Below, piece after piece: positions 33,127-39,752 of a DNA stretch of 39,752 nucleotides; positions within the stretch are counted from its first letter, which is position 1, and each line of letters opens with the position of its first letter. The DNA comes from a virus. Both the position numbers and the translations under genes were made by a program. The notes under the pieces are model-generated. The model saw only the letters and a program-made list of their open reading frames with translations. It was not told the origin of the DNA and made no database searches. The stretch spans positions 1-39,752 of the IMG/VR virus record IMGVR_UViG_3300040815_000410, one strand, 5' to 3'.

Positions 33127-34296
33127 ATGATTTTAGACCAAAATATAGACTTTTCCAAGTTGAGAACATACAGATTAGATAGAGTAAAAAAAGAGCTAGA
33201 AAAACAAAATATAGAAGCCTGTATATTGTTTGATCCAGTTAATGTTAGATATGCGTTAGACACTACTAACATGAGTGTTTACAATTTACACAATTTAACA
33301 AGATATTGTTTTGTGCCAGTCAATGGACCAACAATTCTTTATGAGTATTTTGGTTGTGAATATCACGCTAAACATTTAAATCTAATTGACGAAATAAGAC
33401 CTGCAATCACATGGGATTATTTTAGTCATGGAGATCAGGCAGAAAAAGAATTAAAAAAATGGGTTAATGATATAAAAGATTTATCAAAATATTTTAAAAA
33501 TAAAAAAATCGCAATTGATGTAATTAATGGACCCGCTGTTACAGCATTGAATAAAGAAGGTATTGAAGTAGTTGACGCTAAATCAGTACTTGAACAGGCA
33601 AGAGTTATTAAATCACCAGAGGAACTAAAATGTATTAAAGAAGCAGTGAAAGTTGTAGAAATTGGTGTTACAAGAATGAGAGAAGAATTAAGAGCTGGCA
33701 TGACAGAAAATCAGTTATGGTCAATTTTACATAAAACAAATATTGAATATGGTGGTGAATGGATAGAAGGCAGATTATTAGCTTCAGGTCATAGAACAAA
33801 TCCTTGGATGCAACAATGTAGTCACAAAGTTATTGAAAGTGGAGAATTAGTAACTTTTGATACAGATACAGTTGCGTCTTATGGATACTTGGCTGATTTT
33901 TCCAGAGCTTTCGTTGAAGGAAATAAGTTTAGTGATTATCAGAAAAAATTATATTCAATTGCTGTTGAACAAATAAATCACAATTCAGAATTGATTAAAC
34001 CTGGTTTATCATTTAAAGAGTTTTTATCTAAATGTTATAAACTTCCAGAACCTTATTATGGTAATCGTTATCCTGCCATAGTTCATGGAACTGGTCTTTG
34101 TGATGAATGGCCATTTATTAAATGGAATACAGACGGCGGCGAACAAAGTGGACAATTTGAAAAAGATATGACTATTTCAGTTGAGGCATATGTAGGTGAA
34201 GTAGGTGGTAAAGAAGGTGTTAAATTAGAACAACAATTTCATGTTGGTGAAAATGGACTTGAATTATTATCCCACCATCCATTAGAGAATTTGTAA
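33127..34296 (+). CDS. M24-family metalloenzyme, DddP-like (DMSP lyase candidate) or Xaa-Pro peptidase
   Basis: 389 residues. An N-terminal creatinase/prolidase-type domain (about 10-155; IEACILFDPVNVRYALDTTN) precedes a pita-bread M24 domain (about 165-385). Metal ligands: Asp245, Asp247 and Asp257 (VTFDTDTVASYGYLADFSR), His320 (AIVHGTGLCDEWPF), Glu353 (TISVEAYVGE) and Glu368 (VKLEQQF). The DxD pair, its 12-residue distance to the third Asp, the 15-residue Glu-Glu gap and Asp326 six residues after the His follow the Fe-binding and catalytic pattern I recall for the DMSP lyase DddP, not that of prolidase or PepP. DMSP is a major substrate of SAR11 cells. Other M24 enzymes with FDTD exist, so activity remains open. 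Divergent from the leftward operon; no good promoter seen. Confidence 0.8.
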   Translation: MILDQNIDFSKLRTYRLDRVKKELEKQNIEACILFDPVNVRYALDTTNMSVYNLHNLTRYCFVPVNGPTILYEYFGCEYHAKHLNLIDEIRPAITWDYFSHGDQAEKELKKWVNDIKDLSKYFKNKKIAIDVINGPAVTALNKEGIEVVDAKSVLEQARVIKSPEELKCIKEAVKVVEIGVTRMREELRAGMTENQLWSILHKTNIEYGGEWIEGRLLASGHRTNPWMQQCSHKVIESGELVTFDTDTVASYGYLADFSRAFVEGNKFSDYQKKLYSIAVEQINHNSELIKPGLSFKEFLSKCYKLPEPYYGNRYPAIVHGTGLCDEWPFIKWNTDGGEQSGQFEKDMTISVEAYVGEVGGKEGVKLEQQFHVGENGLELLSHHPLENL

Positions 34297-34311
34297 TGAT
34301 AAGGATTTGTA

Positions 34312-35391
34312 ATGTTATTCGCAGATAATGTAGATAAAAAACTTTTACCTAAAAATATTCTTATATTAAATGCTCGTAAAAAAAATGAAACTATAGTAGA
34401 GTTTTGTTTAAAGTACGGCATTAATTTTAAGATGTTTGAAATAGCTAATAATAATCATTTTAATATAAGTGAAAAATTAAAACCATATACTACATATCTT
34501 CCAGAAAAGCAATTATATGATCCACAATATTATATAAAAAATTTAGATTTTGAACCTGAATATATTATTAATTTTAGAGATGAAGAACCATCAGTTAAAT
34601 TAGAATATCAACTTTCTCTTTACTATAATACTAAAACAAAATTTGATAAAAGAGCTTTAGAGTTTTTTATATCTAAAAAAGAACAAGACCGAGTAGCTAA
34701 ATTGATGGGTATACCTACTTTAGATGAAGGAGGACCTGATGATAAAATTATAGTAAAAACAGATTTAGGTAATTCAGGTGGTGGTGATGGTTATAAAATT
34801 GTTGACGCTAAAAAAAATCATATAGTACAACCAAATGATTTTATACAAAGATATATTGATTATGATTATACAATTGATCAACACTTTATAATTGATAATG
34901 AGGGTGAGTATCATATATATAATCATTTTTTAGGTAAATTTGGAGATGGTAATGTTGTAGGTAATAATATTGCATATCTGTATAAGTATCCATTTCCAAC
35001 TAATTGTTTTGAAGAAGAAGATATTGCTATAATACATGAGTTTTTTACAAAATTAAAAGATCATATAAGTGTTAGAAACAGGATTGGTATTTCAGAATTT
35101 TCTAAAGAAAGAAAGACTGGCAAATTACGTTTCCAAGAACTTAATTGTAGACCTTCTGGTGAATTTGAATTAGGAGGGTATGATTGGAATGCAGGTAAAT
35201 TTAATACAATAGTAGATTATTTTACAGGTAACATACAAGAAGAAATAGAATACTATCAACAAAGTACAGAAATATATTTTGATAATGTTTATAATAATGC
35301 AAAATTTGGTTGGGGAAACGGAGAGGGTTTAAAAATTGAGAGATTGCCCTTTAAAGAAAGAATAAAAGTATTTAATACAAAGTCAAAATAG
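34312..35391 (+). CDS. ATP-grasp ligase-like protein
   Basis: 359 residues. ATP-grasp signatures: DKIIVKTDLGNSGGGDGYKI (Lys149 and the Gly156-158 loop), DFIQRYIDYDYTIDQHFIID (about 177-195, adenine-side strand) and KLRFQELNCRPSGEFELGGY with Glu276, Asn278, Arg280 (Mg and phosphate binding). The first 110 residues form a pre-grasp region without recognised domain. Such enzymes join a carboxylate to an amine or thiol using ATP, for example in peptide or amino-acid ligation. It starts 16 bases after the M24 gene with AAGGA before it, so the pair is probably one transcript. Substrate unknown. It is the last gene of the metabolic block. Confidence 0.75.
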   Translation: MLFADNVDKKLLPKNILILNARKKNETIVEFCLKYGINFKMFEIANNNHFNISEKLKPYTTYLPEKQLYDPQYYIKNLDFEPEYIINFRDEEPSVKLEYQLSLYYNTKTKFDKRALEFFISKKEQDRVAKLMGIPTLDEGGPDDKIIVKTDLGNSGGGDGYKIVDAKKNHIVQPNDFIQRYIDYDYTIDQHFIIDNEGEYHIYNHFLGKFGDGNVVGNNIAYLYKYPFPTNCFEEEDIAIIHEFFTKLKDHISVRNRIGISEFSKERKTGKLRFQELNCRPSGEFELGGYDWNAGKFNTIVDYFTGNIQEEIEYYQQSTEIYFDNVYNNAKFGWGNGEGLKIERLPFKERIKVFNTKSK

Positions 35392-35393
35392 TG

Positions 35394-35401
35394 TATAAAT
35401 A
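35394..35401 (+). promoter_or_regulatory. T4-type late promoter abutting a start codon
   Basis: Exact TATAAATA followed by GTAGT and the ATG at 35407. The expected start coincides with the ATG, as at 811, and there is no Shine-Dalgarno. It marks the return to structural genes. Confidence 0.7.
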
Positions 35402-35406
35402 GTAGT

Positions 35407-35742
35407 ATGGCAGCTGTAGCAAATTTTACGATAGATCAAGGAACTACTTTCAGTTCAACGGTAACAGTTAAAGATAGTGCGGGAAGTCCGTTAGATTTAA
35501 CTGGTTATACGGCAACTGCAAAGATGGCTTTGGGTTATGCGAGTACAAGAACACGTACAGATTTAACCATAGAATTTACAGCAGATAGAACGACAGGTGG
35601 TATCACTATGTCACTAACTGCAACGCAAACAGCAGCTTTAGAAGCACCTGCAAGATATGTGTTCGATATGGACATAACAGACTCTTCAGGTACAGTAACA
35701 AGAGTAATTGAGGGTCTAATGACTGTTAGACCTAACGTATAA
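35407..35742 (+). CDS. Small Ig-like tail protein (BppU N-terminal-like)
   Basis: 111 residues. NFTIDQGTTFSSTVTVKDSA, PLDLTGYTATAKMAL, RTTGGITMSLTATQTAAL, ARYVFDMDITDSSGTVTRVI and EGLMTVRPNV make a single beta-sandwich of the type found at the N-terminus of baseplate upper proteins (BppU) and in many small phage tail proteins. No other domain is present. It is likely an adaptor or decoration of the tail fibre complex. The late promoter sits directly before the ATG; the next gene follows 19 bases after the stop. Confidence 0.72.
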   Translation: MAAVANFTIDQGTTFSSTVTVKDSAGSPLDLTGYTATAKMALGYASTRTRTDLTIEFTADRTTGGITMSLTATQTAALEAPARYVFDMDITDSSGTVTRVIEGLMTVRPNV

Positions 35743-35761
35743 TAATAAGGAGATATACAAC

Positions 35762-36046
35762 ATGAGTAGTGAAGCAATCAACACGACAACAGCACCGACA
35801 AGTGCGCCACAAGAAGCAGTATTTACTATAGACGGTAAAGACTATAAAAAAAGTGACTTAAACCCTAAAACTTTTAATTGCATTATTGTAAGACAAGATT
35901 TACAAGCAACTAAAATTAAACTATCTTTAGAGTTAGAAAAAGTCGCAATTCTTCAGGCACATTATGACGCTGTAATTGCAAAAGAATTAGGTATAGAGTT
36001 AAAGAAACCTGAAACTAATTCTGACGCAACTGCTGACAAAAAATAG
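35762..36046 (+). CDS. Small phage protein resembling DUF6447
   Basis: 94 residues. A Thr/Ser/Ala-rich first 18 residues lead into AVFTIDGKDYKKSDLNPKT, a short beta pair, then a long helix (LQATKIKLSLELEKVAILQA, HYDAVIAKELGIEL). This DG.dY...dL...ak plus long helix layout resembles small phage proteins grouped as DUF6447; I am not certain of the family. AAGGAGA (35747-35753) lies 8 bases before the ATG, the strongest ribosome binding site of the window. Position between tail genes suggests a chaperone or minor tail component. Confidence 0.7.
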   Translation: MSSEAINTTTAPTSAPQEAVFTIDGKDYKKSDLNPKTFNCIIVRQDLQATKIKLSLELEKVAILQAHYDAVIAKELGIELKKPETNSDATADKK

Positions 36047-36086
36047 TTGAAATTACATAATTGCCTTTGATTTAGTATCTTATTAT

Positions 36087-36094
36087 TATAAATA
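36087..36094 (+). promoter_or_regulatory. T4-type late promoter
   Basis: Exact TATAAATA in the 78-base gap between genes. Expected start near 36100, leader about 25 bases containing AAGGG before the ATG at 36125. Likely drives the fibre genes to the right. Confidence 0.72.
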
Positions 36095-36124
36095 TTGTAA
36101 TAACAGTATTTAATAAGGGTAAAA

Positions 36125-36403
36125 ATGTCAAACGATATTACTGCTACGTATAGTACAGGTACTAACACCACAGCTACGATTAATAGTAACTCAACTGGAC
36201 CGAATAACGTATCGGTCACATCACCATCTGTTGCTCAACTCCAAAGTAATGTAAATAAATTTACTGGTTTGAGTGACGTAAATGCTTCAACGCTAGATGA
36301 TGGTGCAATGATTCAATATGATGATACTACGAAAAAATTTGTAACGAGAACTGAAATAAAAACTGAAAGTGGAAATTTAATATTAAACGGTGGCACATTT
36401 TAA
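36125..36403 (+). CDS. Small structural fibre-associated protein
   Basis: 92 residues. The first 35 residues are Thr/Ser/Asn-rich (STGTNTTATINSNSTG). NKFTGLSDVNASTLDDGAMI and QYDDTTKKFVTRTE form the GL.DV..s.l.dga.l.Yd....kf module that occurs repeatedly in marine phage fibres; the same theme appears at 38873 (LTNVTVSSLGSAQILAYNGT). The end NLILNGGTF is a short strand. It precedes the 811-residue fibre by 12 bases and is probably co-expressed. A fibre connector is likely. Confidence 0.7.
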   Translation: MSNDITATYSTGTNTTATINSNSTGPNNVSVTSPSVAQLQSNVNKFTGLSDVNASTLDDGAMIQYDDTTKKFVTRTEIKTESGNLILNGGTF

Positions 36404-36415
36404 TAGGGAGAAAAA

Positions 36416-38851
36416 ATGGCAACAATTATAAAGATTAAACGAACCACAGGTGCTGTCGCACCTTCAGGTCTAGAGCAAGGGGAACTTGCCTACGTTTATG
36501 ATACATCGGCAGCCAGCACAGGCGCTGGTGGTAACGGATTACGACTATTCATAGGTGATCCATCATCAACATCAAATTCAGCAATTCAGATAGGCGGACA
36601 ATACTATACTCAATTGATGGACCATGCACATGGTACATTAACTGCTTCATCTGGTCTAATAGTAGATTCAAACAAGGCCATAGACGAATTATACATTGGT
36701 AATAATACCTCTACAGGTGGTACAATTAAGTTTAACGAAGGTACCGATAACGGTGCTCACTTCGTAGCATTAAAAGCTCCCAATAGTGTTGCAAGTAGTT
36801 TAACTTTTACTTTACCTGGCACAGATGGTTCTAATGGTCAATTCTTAAAAACAGATGGTTCTGGTAACTTAGCATTTGGTACAATTACATCTAGTTTTAC
36901 AATCGCTGCTGATAGTGGTACAAACGACACATTTAATACTGGCGAAACATTAACTTTTGCTGGTGATACAGGAATTACAACAACCGTATCAAACAATCAG
37001 ATTTCAATTGATTTAGATGACACAGCTGTAACTGCAGGAGATTATGGATCATCAACTGCAATTCCAACATTTACTGTGGATGCTCAAGGTCGTTTAACAG
37101 CGGCTGGTACTGCTTCTATATCAACAACATTAGATATTGCTGCTGATAGTGGTTCAGACGATGGTGTTAGATTAGGTACAGACACATTAACATTTACTGG
37201 TGGTACTGGTATTGATACTTCAGTTTCTGGTGATGCCGTAACTTTTGCTATTGATAGTACAGTTGCAACATTAACTGGTTCTCAAACATTAACTAACAAA
37301 ACAATTACAGCACCAAATGTTTCTGGTTTGCAAATTACTGATAGTTCAATTGTATTTGAAGGTTCAACAAATGACACAAATGAAACTACATTAACAGTAA
37401 CAGACCCAACGGCAGATAGAACAATTACTCTACCGAACGCTACTGGTACAGTTTCATTATTAGATAATACAGAAACATTAACAAACAAAACATTAACGTC
37501 TCCAGTTTTAAATGGCACATTAAGTGGTAGTGCATTTTTAGATGAAGACGATTTAAGTTCAGATAGTGCTACAGCAGTTGCTTCTCAACAATCTATTAAA
37601 GCATATGTTGACTCACAAGTAACGGCACAAGACCTTGACTTTCAAGGTGACTCTGGTGGTGCATTAAACATAGATTTAGATTCTGAAACACTTACAATCG
37701 CTGGAGGAACTGGTATTGATACATCTGGTTCTAGTAATACTTTAACAGTTGCGATTGATAGTACAGTTGCTACACTTACAGGATCGCAAACTTTAACAAA
37801 TAAAACATTAACAAGTCCTACATTAACTACACCTAGATTTGCTGACGCAGGCTTTATTGCTGACGCAAGTGGTAATGAACAGATACTATTTCAGCAAACT
37901 TCAAATGCTGTCAATGCTGTTGAAATTACAAACTCGGCTACAGGTAATGGTGTAACAATAGGAACTGCTGGTGATGATTCAAACATTGACTTAATACTTG
38001 ACCCTAAAGGTAGTGGTACTGTTGATGTTAATTCAAGTAGAATAACAAACGTAACTGATCCATCTTCAGCACAAGACGCTGCTACAAAAGCATATGTTGA
38101 TAGTGTTGCAAATGGTTTAGATGTAAAAGCTTCTGTTAAGTATGCTTCAACAGCAAACGTTGCTGGTACATACGATAACGGTGCTGGTACAATAACTGCA
38201 GGATCAAATGGTGCATTTTCAATTGACGGTGCAACACCTTCAACAAATGATAGAATTTTATTAAAAAATCAGACAGACGCAACTGAAAATGGTTTATATA
38301 GAGTAACAACTGTTGGTGATGGATCAACTGCATACGTATTAACAAGAACACCTGATGGTGATGAGGCAATTGAAATAACAGGTGGTGCTTTTGTATTCGT
38401 AGAAGCTGGTACTGCAAATGCTGACAATGGTTATGTATTTACACATAACGGTACTCCAACATTAGGAACAACTGATATAACAGTTGAACAATTCTCTGGT
38501 GCTGGTCAAATATCTGCTGGTGACGCTTTAACTAAAACAGGTAATCAGTTAGACGTTGCTGTAGATGACTCTACAATTGAAGTATCTTCAGACGCATTAA
38601 GAATTAAAACAACATATTCTGGTCAAACATCAATCACTACTTTAGGTACGATTGCAACTGGTACTTGGAATGGTACTGTTATTGACGAAGTATATGGTGG
38701 TACAGGACAATCTTCTTACACTACTGGTGATATTTTATATGCAAGTGGATCAAACACACTTGCTAAATTAGCACTTGGTAATAATGGAAAAATTTTACAA
38801 TCAAACGGTAGTAACGTAACATACGGCGATATTGACGGCGGAACTTACTAA
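36416..38851 (+). CDS. Large modular tail fibre protein
   Basis: 811 residues. N-terminal module IIKIKRTTGAVAPSGLEQGE (2-21) with LAYVYD and RLFIGD is a common marine-phage fibre head. The shaft repeats a unit of roughly 90-100 residues: a (T)LTFTGGTGIDTSVSGD strand pair, VAIDSTVATLTGSQTLTNKT and a short insert; the LTNKT core occurs three times (near residues 290, 360 and 460). PTADRTITLPNATGTVSLL and ITNVTDPSSAQDAATKAYVD with NGLDVKASVKYAST are standard fibre modules, the last ending in a domain with DRILLKNQTDATENGLYRVT. The C-terminus (IDEVYGGTGQSSYTTGDILY, LQSNGSNVTYGDIDGGTY) is the usual adhesin or assembly end. AGGGAGA precedes the ATG. Confidence 0.85.
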   Translation: MATIIKIKRTTGAVAPSGLEQGELAYVYDTSAASTGAGGNGLRLFIGDPSSTSNSAIQIGGQYYTQLMDHAHGTLTASSGLIVDSNKAIDELYIGNNTSTGGTIKFNEGTDNGAHFVALKAPNSVASSLTFTLPGTDGSNGQFLKTDGSGNLAFGTITSSFTIAADSGTNDTFNTGETLTFAGDTGITTTVSNNQISIDLDDTAVTAGDYGSSTAIPTFTVDAQGRLTAAGTASISTTLDIAADSGSDDGVRLGTDTLTFTGGTGIDTSVSGDAVTFAIDSTVATLTGSQTLTNKTITAPNVSGLQITDSSIVFEGSTNDTNETTLTVTDPTADRTITLPNATGTVSLLDNTETLTNKTLTSPVLNGTLSGSAFLDEDDLSSDSATAVASQQSIKAYVDSQVTAQDLDFQGDSGGALNIDLDSETLTIAGGTGIDTSGSSNTLTVAIDSTVATLTGSQTLTNKTLTSPTLTTPRFADAGFIADASGNEQILFQQTSNAVNAVEITNSATGNGVTIGTAGDDSNIDLILDPKGSGTVDVNSSRITNVTDPSSAQDAATKAYVDSVANGLDVKASVKYASTANVAGTYDNGAGTITAGSNGAFSIDGATPSTNDRILLKNQTDATENGLYRVTTVGDGSTAYVLTRTPDGDEAIEITGGAFVFVEAGTANADNGYVFTHNGTPTLGTTDITVEQFSGAGQISAGDALTKTGNQLDVAVDDSTIEVSSDALRIKTTYSGQTSITTLGTIATGTWNGTVIDEVYGGTGQSSYTTGDILYASGSNTLAKLALGNNGKILQSNGSNVTYGDIDGGTY

Positions 38852-38872
38852 TCGTTTATATAAGAGAGATAT

Positions 38873-39331
38873 ATGGCGACAGTTATTAAGTTAAAGACAG
38901 GTACAAGTGCTCCTACAACAAGTGATTTGGCGGCACGTGAAGTTGCGATTGATACTTCATCACAAAAGTTTTACATAAACGATAGTGGTACTATTAAAGA
39001 AATCGGTGGCGCAGCTGCTTCTGATATTTCTACTATACAATCTTTAACAAACGTAACTGTTTCAAGTTTAGGTTCTGCACAAATTCTTGCTTATAATGGT
39101 ACTGCATGGGTTAATGAATATGACCATGACATAAAAGGTAGAGTGCCATTTATTGAAACAGATGGAACAAGAACACACATTCAAATGACTAATAATAAAG
39201 ACATGACAACAATAAATGGTTTTTTAGATCACGTTGTCAGTCAATCATTTTATTTGCCTTTTACAAACGCAAGTGGCACAGCAGTAACAACAGTAAGACC
39301 AGGACATATGCCTGAGTTATCGGAGATATAA
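38873..39331 (+). CDS. Small tail fibre-like protein
   Basis: 152 residues. TVIKLKTGTSAPTTSDLAAR and EVAIDTSSQKFYINDSGTIK form the same N-terminal module type as the 811-residue fibre, followed by IQSLTNVTVSSLGSAQILAY. The C-terminal half (DIKGRVPFIETDGTRTHIQM, FYLPFTNASGTAVTTVRPGH) is not repetitive and may be the functional head. AGAGAGA precedes the ATG. It may be one piece of a multi-chain fibre, since three fibre genes with matching modules follow one another here. Confidence 0.75.
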   Translation: MATVIKLKTGTSAPTTSDLAAREVAIDTSSQKFYINDSGTIKEIGGAAASDISTIQSLTNVTVSSLGSAQILAYNGTAWVNEYDHDIKGRVPFIETDGTRTHIQMTNNKDMTTINGFLDHVVSQSFYLPFTNASGTAVTTVRPGHMPELSEI

Positions 39332-39334
39332 TAG

Positions 39335-39752
39335 ATGACAACTAAAACGCCAGTACGAGCAACCTTTTCGGGATCTACGGTAACAGGTTTAGCAGAATAT
39401 CAATCAGGTGAATTTATACCTTTAACACATGGTGGTTTAGGGGCTTCTTTATCTATAGGTTCTGCAGGACAGGTTTTAAAAGTTAATGGTGCTGGTAACG
39501 CAATAGAATTTGGTGCTGTTGAGGCAATCATAAACATTGATGGTGCAACAGACTTAACAAGTGCTACACTACAAGCTTCTGACCAAATAATGTTGTCAGA
39601 TGGTGGTACTGAAGGTAGAGTTACTTTATCACAATTAGATACTTTATTTAAAGACACTACACAAACTTTAACAAATAAAACTATCAATAGTGATAGTAAC
39701 ACAATAACTTTAGATTTATCTGAAGGCACTTTAACAGGTACAACAGCAGAAT
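39335..39752 (+). CDS. Tail fibre protein, cut by the right edge
   Basis: ATG at 39335, four bases after the previous stop, open for 139 codons to the window end with no stop. It begins MTTKTPVRATFSGSTVTGLA and continues with EYQSGEFIPLTHGGLGASLS, GQVLKVNGAGNAIEFG, LSDGGTEGRVTLSQLDTLF and DTTQTLTNKTINSDSN, all marine-phage fibre modules; the LTNKT unit is the one found in the proteins at 5733 and 36416. GGAG lies 10-13 bases upstream, overlapping the previous stop. Full length and C-terminal binding domain are outside the window. Confidence 0.8.
   Translation, partial: MTTKTPVRATFSGSTVTGLAEYQSGEFIPLTHGGLGASLSIGSAGQVLKVNGAGNAIEFGAVEAIINIDGATDLTSATLQASDQIMLSDGGTEGRVTLSQLDTLFKDTTQTLTNKTINSDSNTITLDLSEGTLTGTTAE

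Noticed and set aside
34312-35391. Graspetide-type ribosomal peptide system based on the ATP-grasp gene.
   Set aside because: No precursor peptide gene with repeated core motifs is seen next to it; kept only as part of a broader hypothesis.
1-39752. tRNA genes, CRISPR arrays, insertion sequences, integrase or att sites.
   Set aside because: No cloverleaf, regular spaced repeats, transposase or recombinase was seen; repeated sequences are all within fibre coding regions.

Overview
The window looks like part of the genome of a marine T4-type myovirus, AT-rich and close in style to pelagiphages and cyanophages. Evidence: a T4-like baseplate block (PAAR spike tip, gp25, gp6, gp8), a 2020-residue DUF4815-type tail protein, marine-phage fibre proteins full of GTQTLTNKT-type modules, and T4 late promoters (TATAAATA) in front of most structural transcription units. 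A Pelagibacter-like host is an inference from base composition and gene style; nothing in the window proves it.

Layout. 1-111: start of a leftward gene with its own sigma70-like promoter. 233-16766 (+): small unknown protein, PAAR tip, gp25, gp6, a large structural protein at the gp7 position, a trimeric fibre with YadA-like head repeats, gp8, the DUF4815 protein, a small coiled-coil protein, a second fibre-like protein and a virion protein. 16797-18632 (+): NAD-dependent sugar epimerase, an unknown protein and an isochorismatase-like protein. 18621-33059 (-): one compact run of 18 overlapping genes: four radical SAM cores, two free-standing SPASM/twitch proteins, three nitroreductase-like proteins, a NodU/TobZ-type carbamoyltransferase, a DegT aminotransferase, a QueC-like PP-loop protein, a methyltransferase, an SGNH hydrolase and four glycosyltransferase-like proteins. 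33127-35391 (+): an M24 enzyme whose metal-ligand spacing matches the DMSP lyase DddP, then an ATP-grasp ligase. 35407 to the right edge (+): tail genes resume, including an 811-residue fibre; the last gene is cut by the window end. No stretch over 300 bases lacks a gene.

How it fits together. An 18.6-kb block of metabolic and modification genes interrupts the tail-fibre region. The structural genes carry phage late promoters. The leftward 18-gene operon instead starts at a perfect consensus sigma70 promoter (TTGACA, 17 bases, TATAAT, with TG extension), so host polymerase should read it from the beginning of infection. That argues for remodelling of the host cell surface or metabolism, or making a small molecule, rather than (or before) decoration of virions. 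The most unusual points are two paralogous radical SAM/SPASM pairs split into separate genes with the order of the two parts reversed between pairs, the DddP-like enzyme, and several promoters placed so close to the start codon that the mRNAs should be leaderless.
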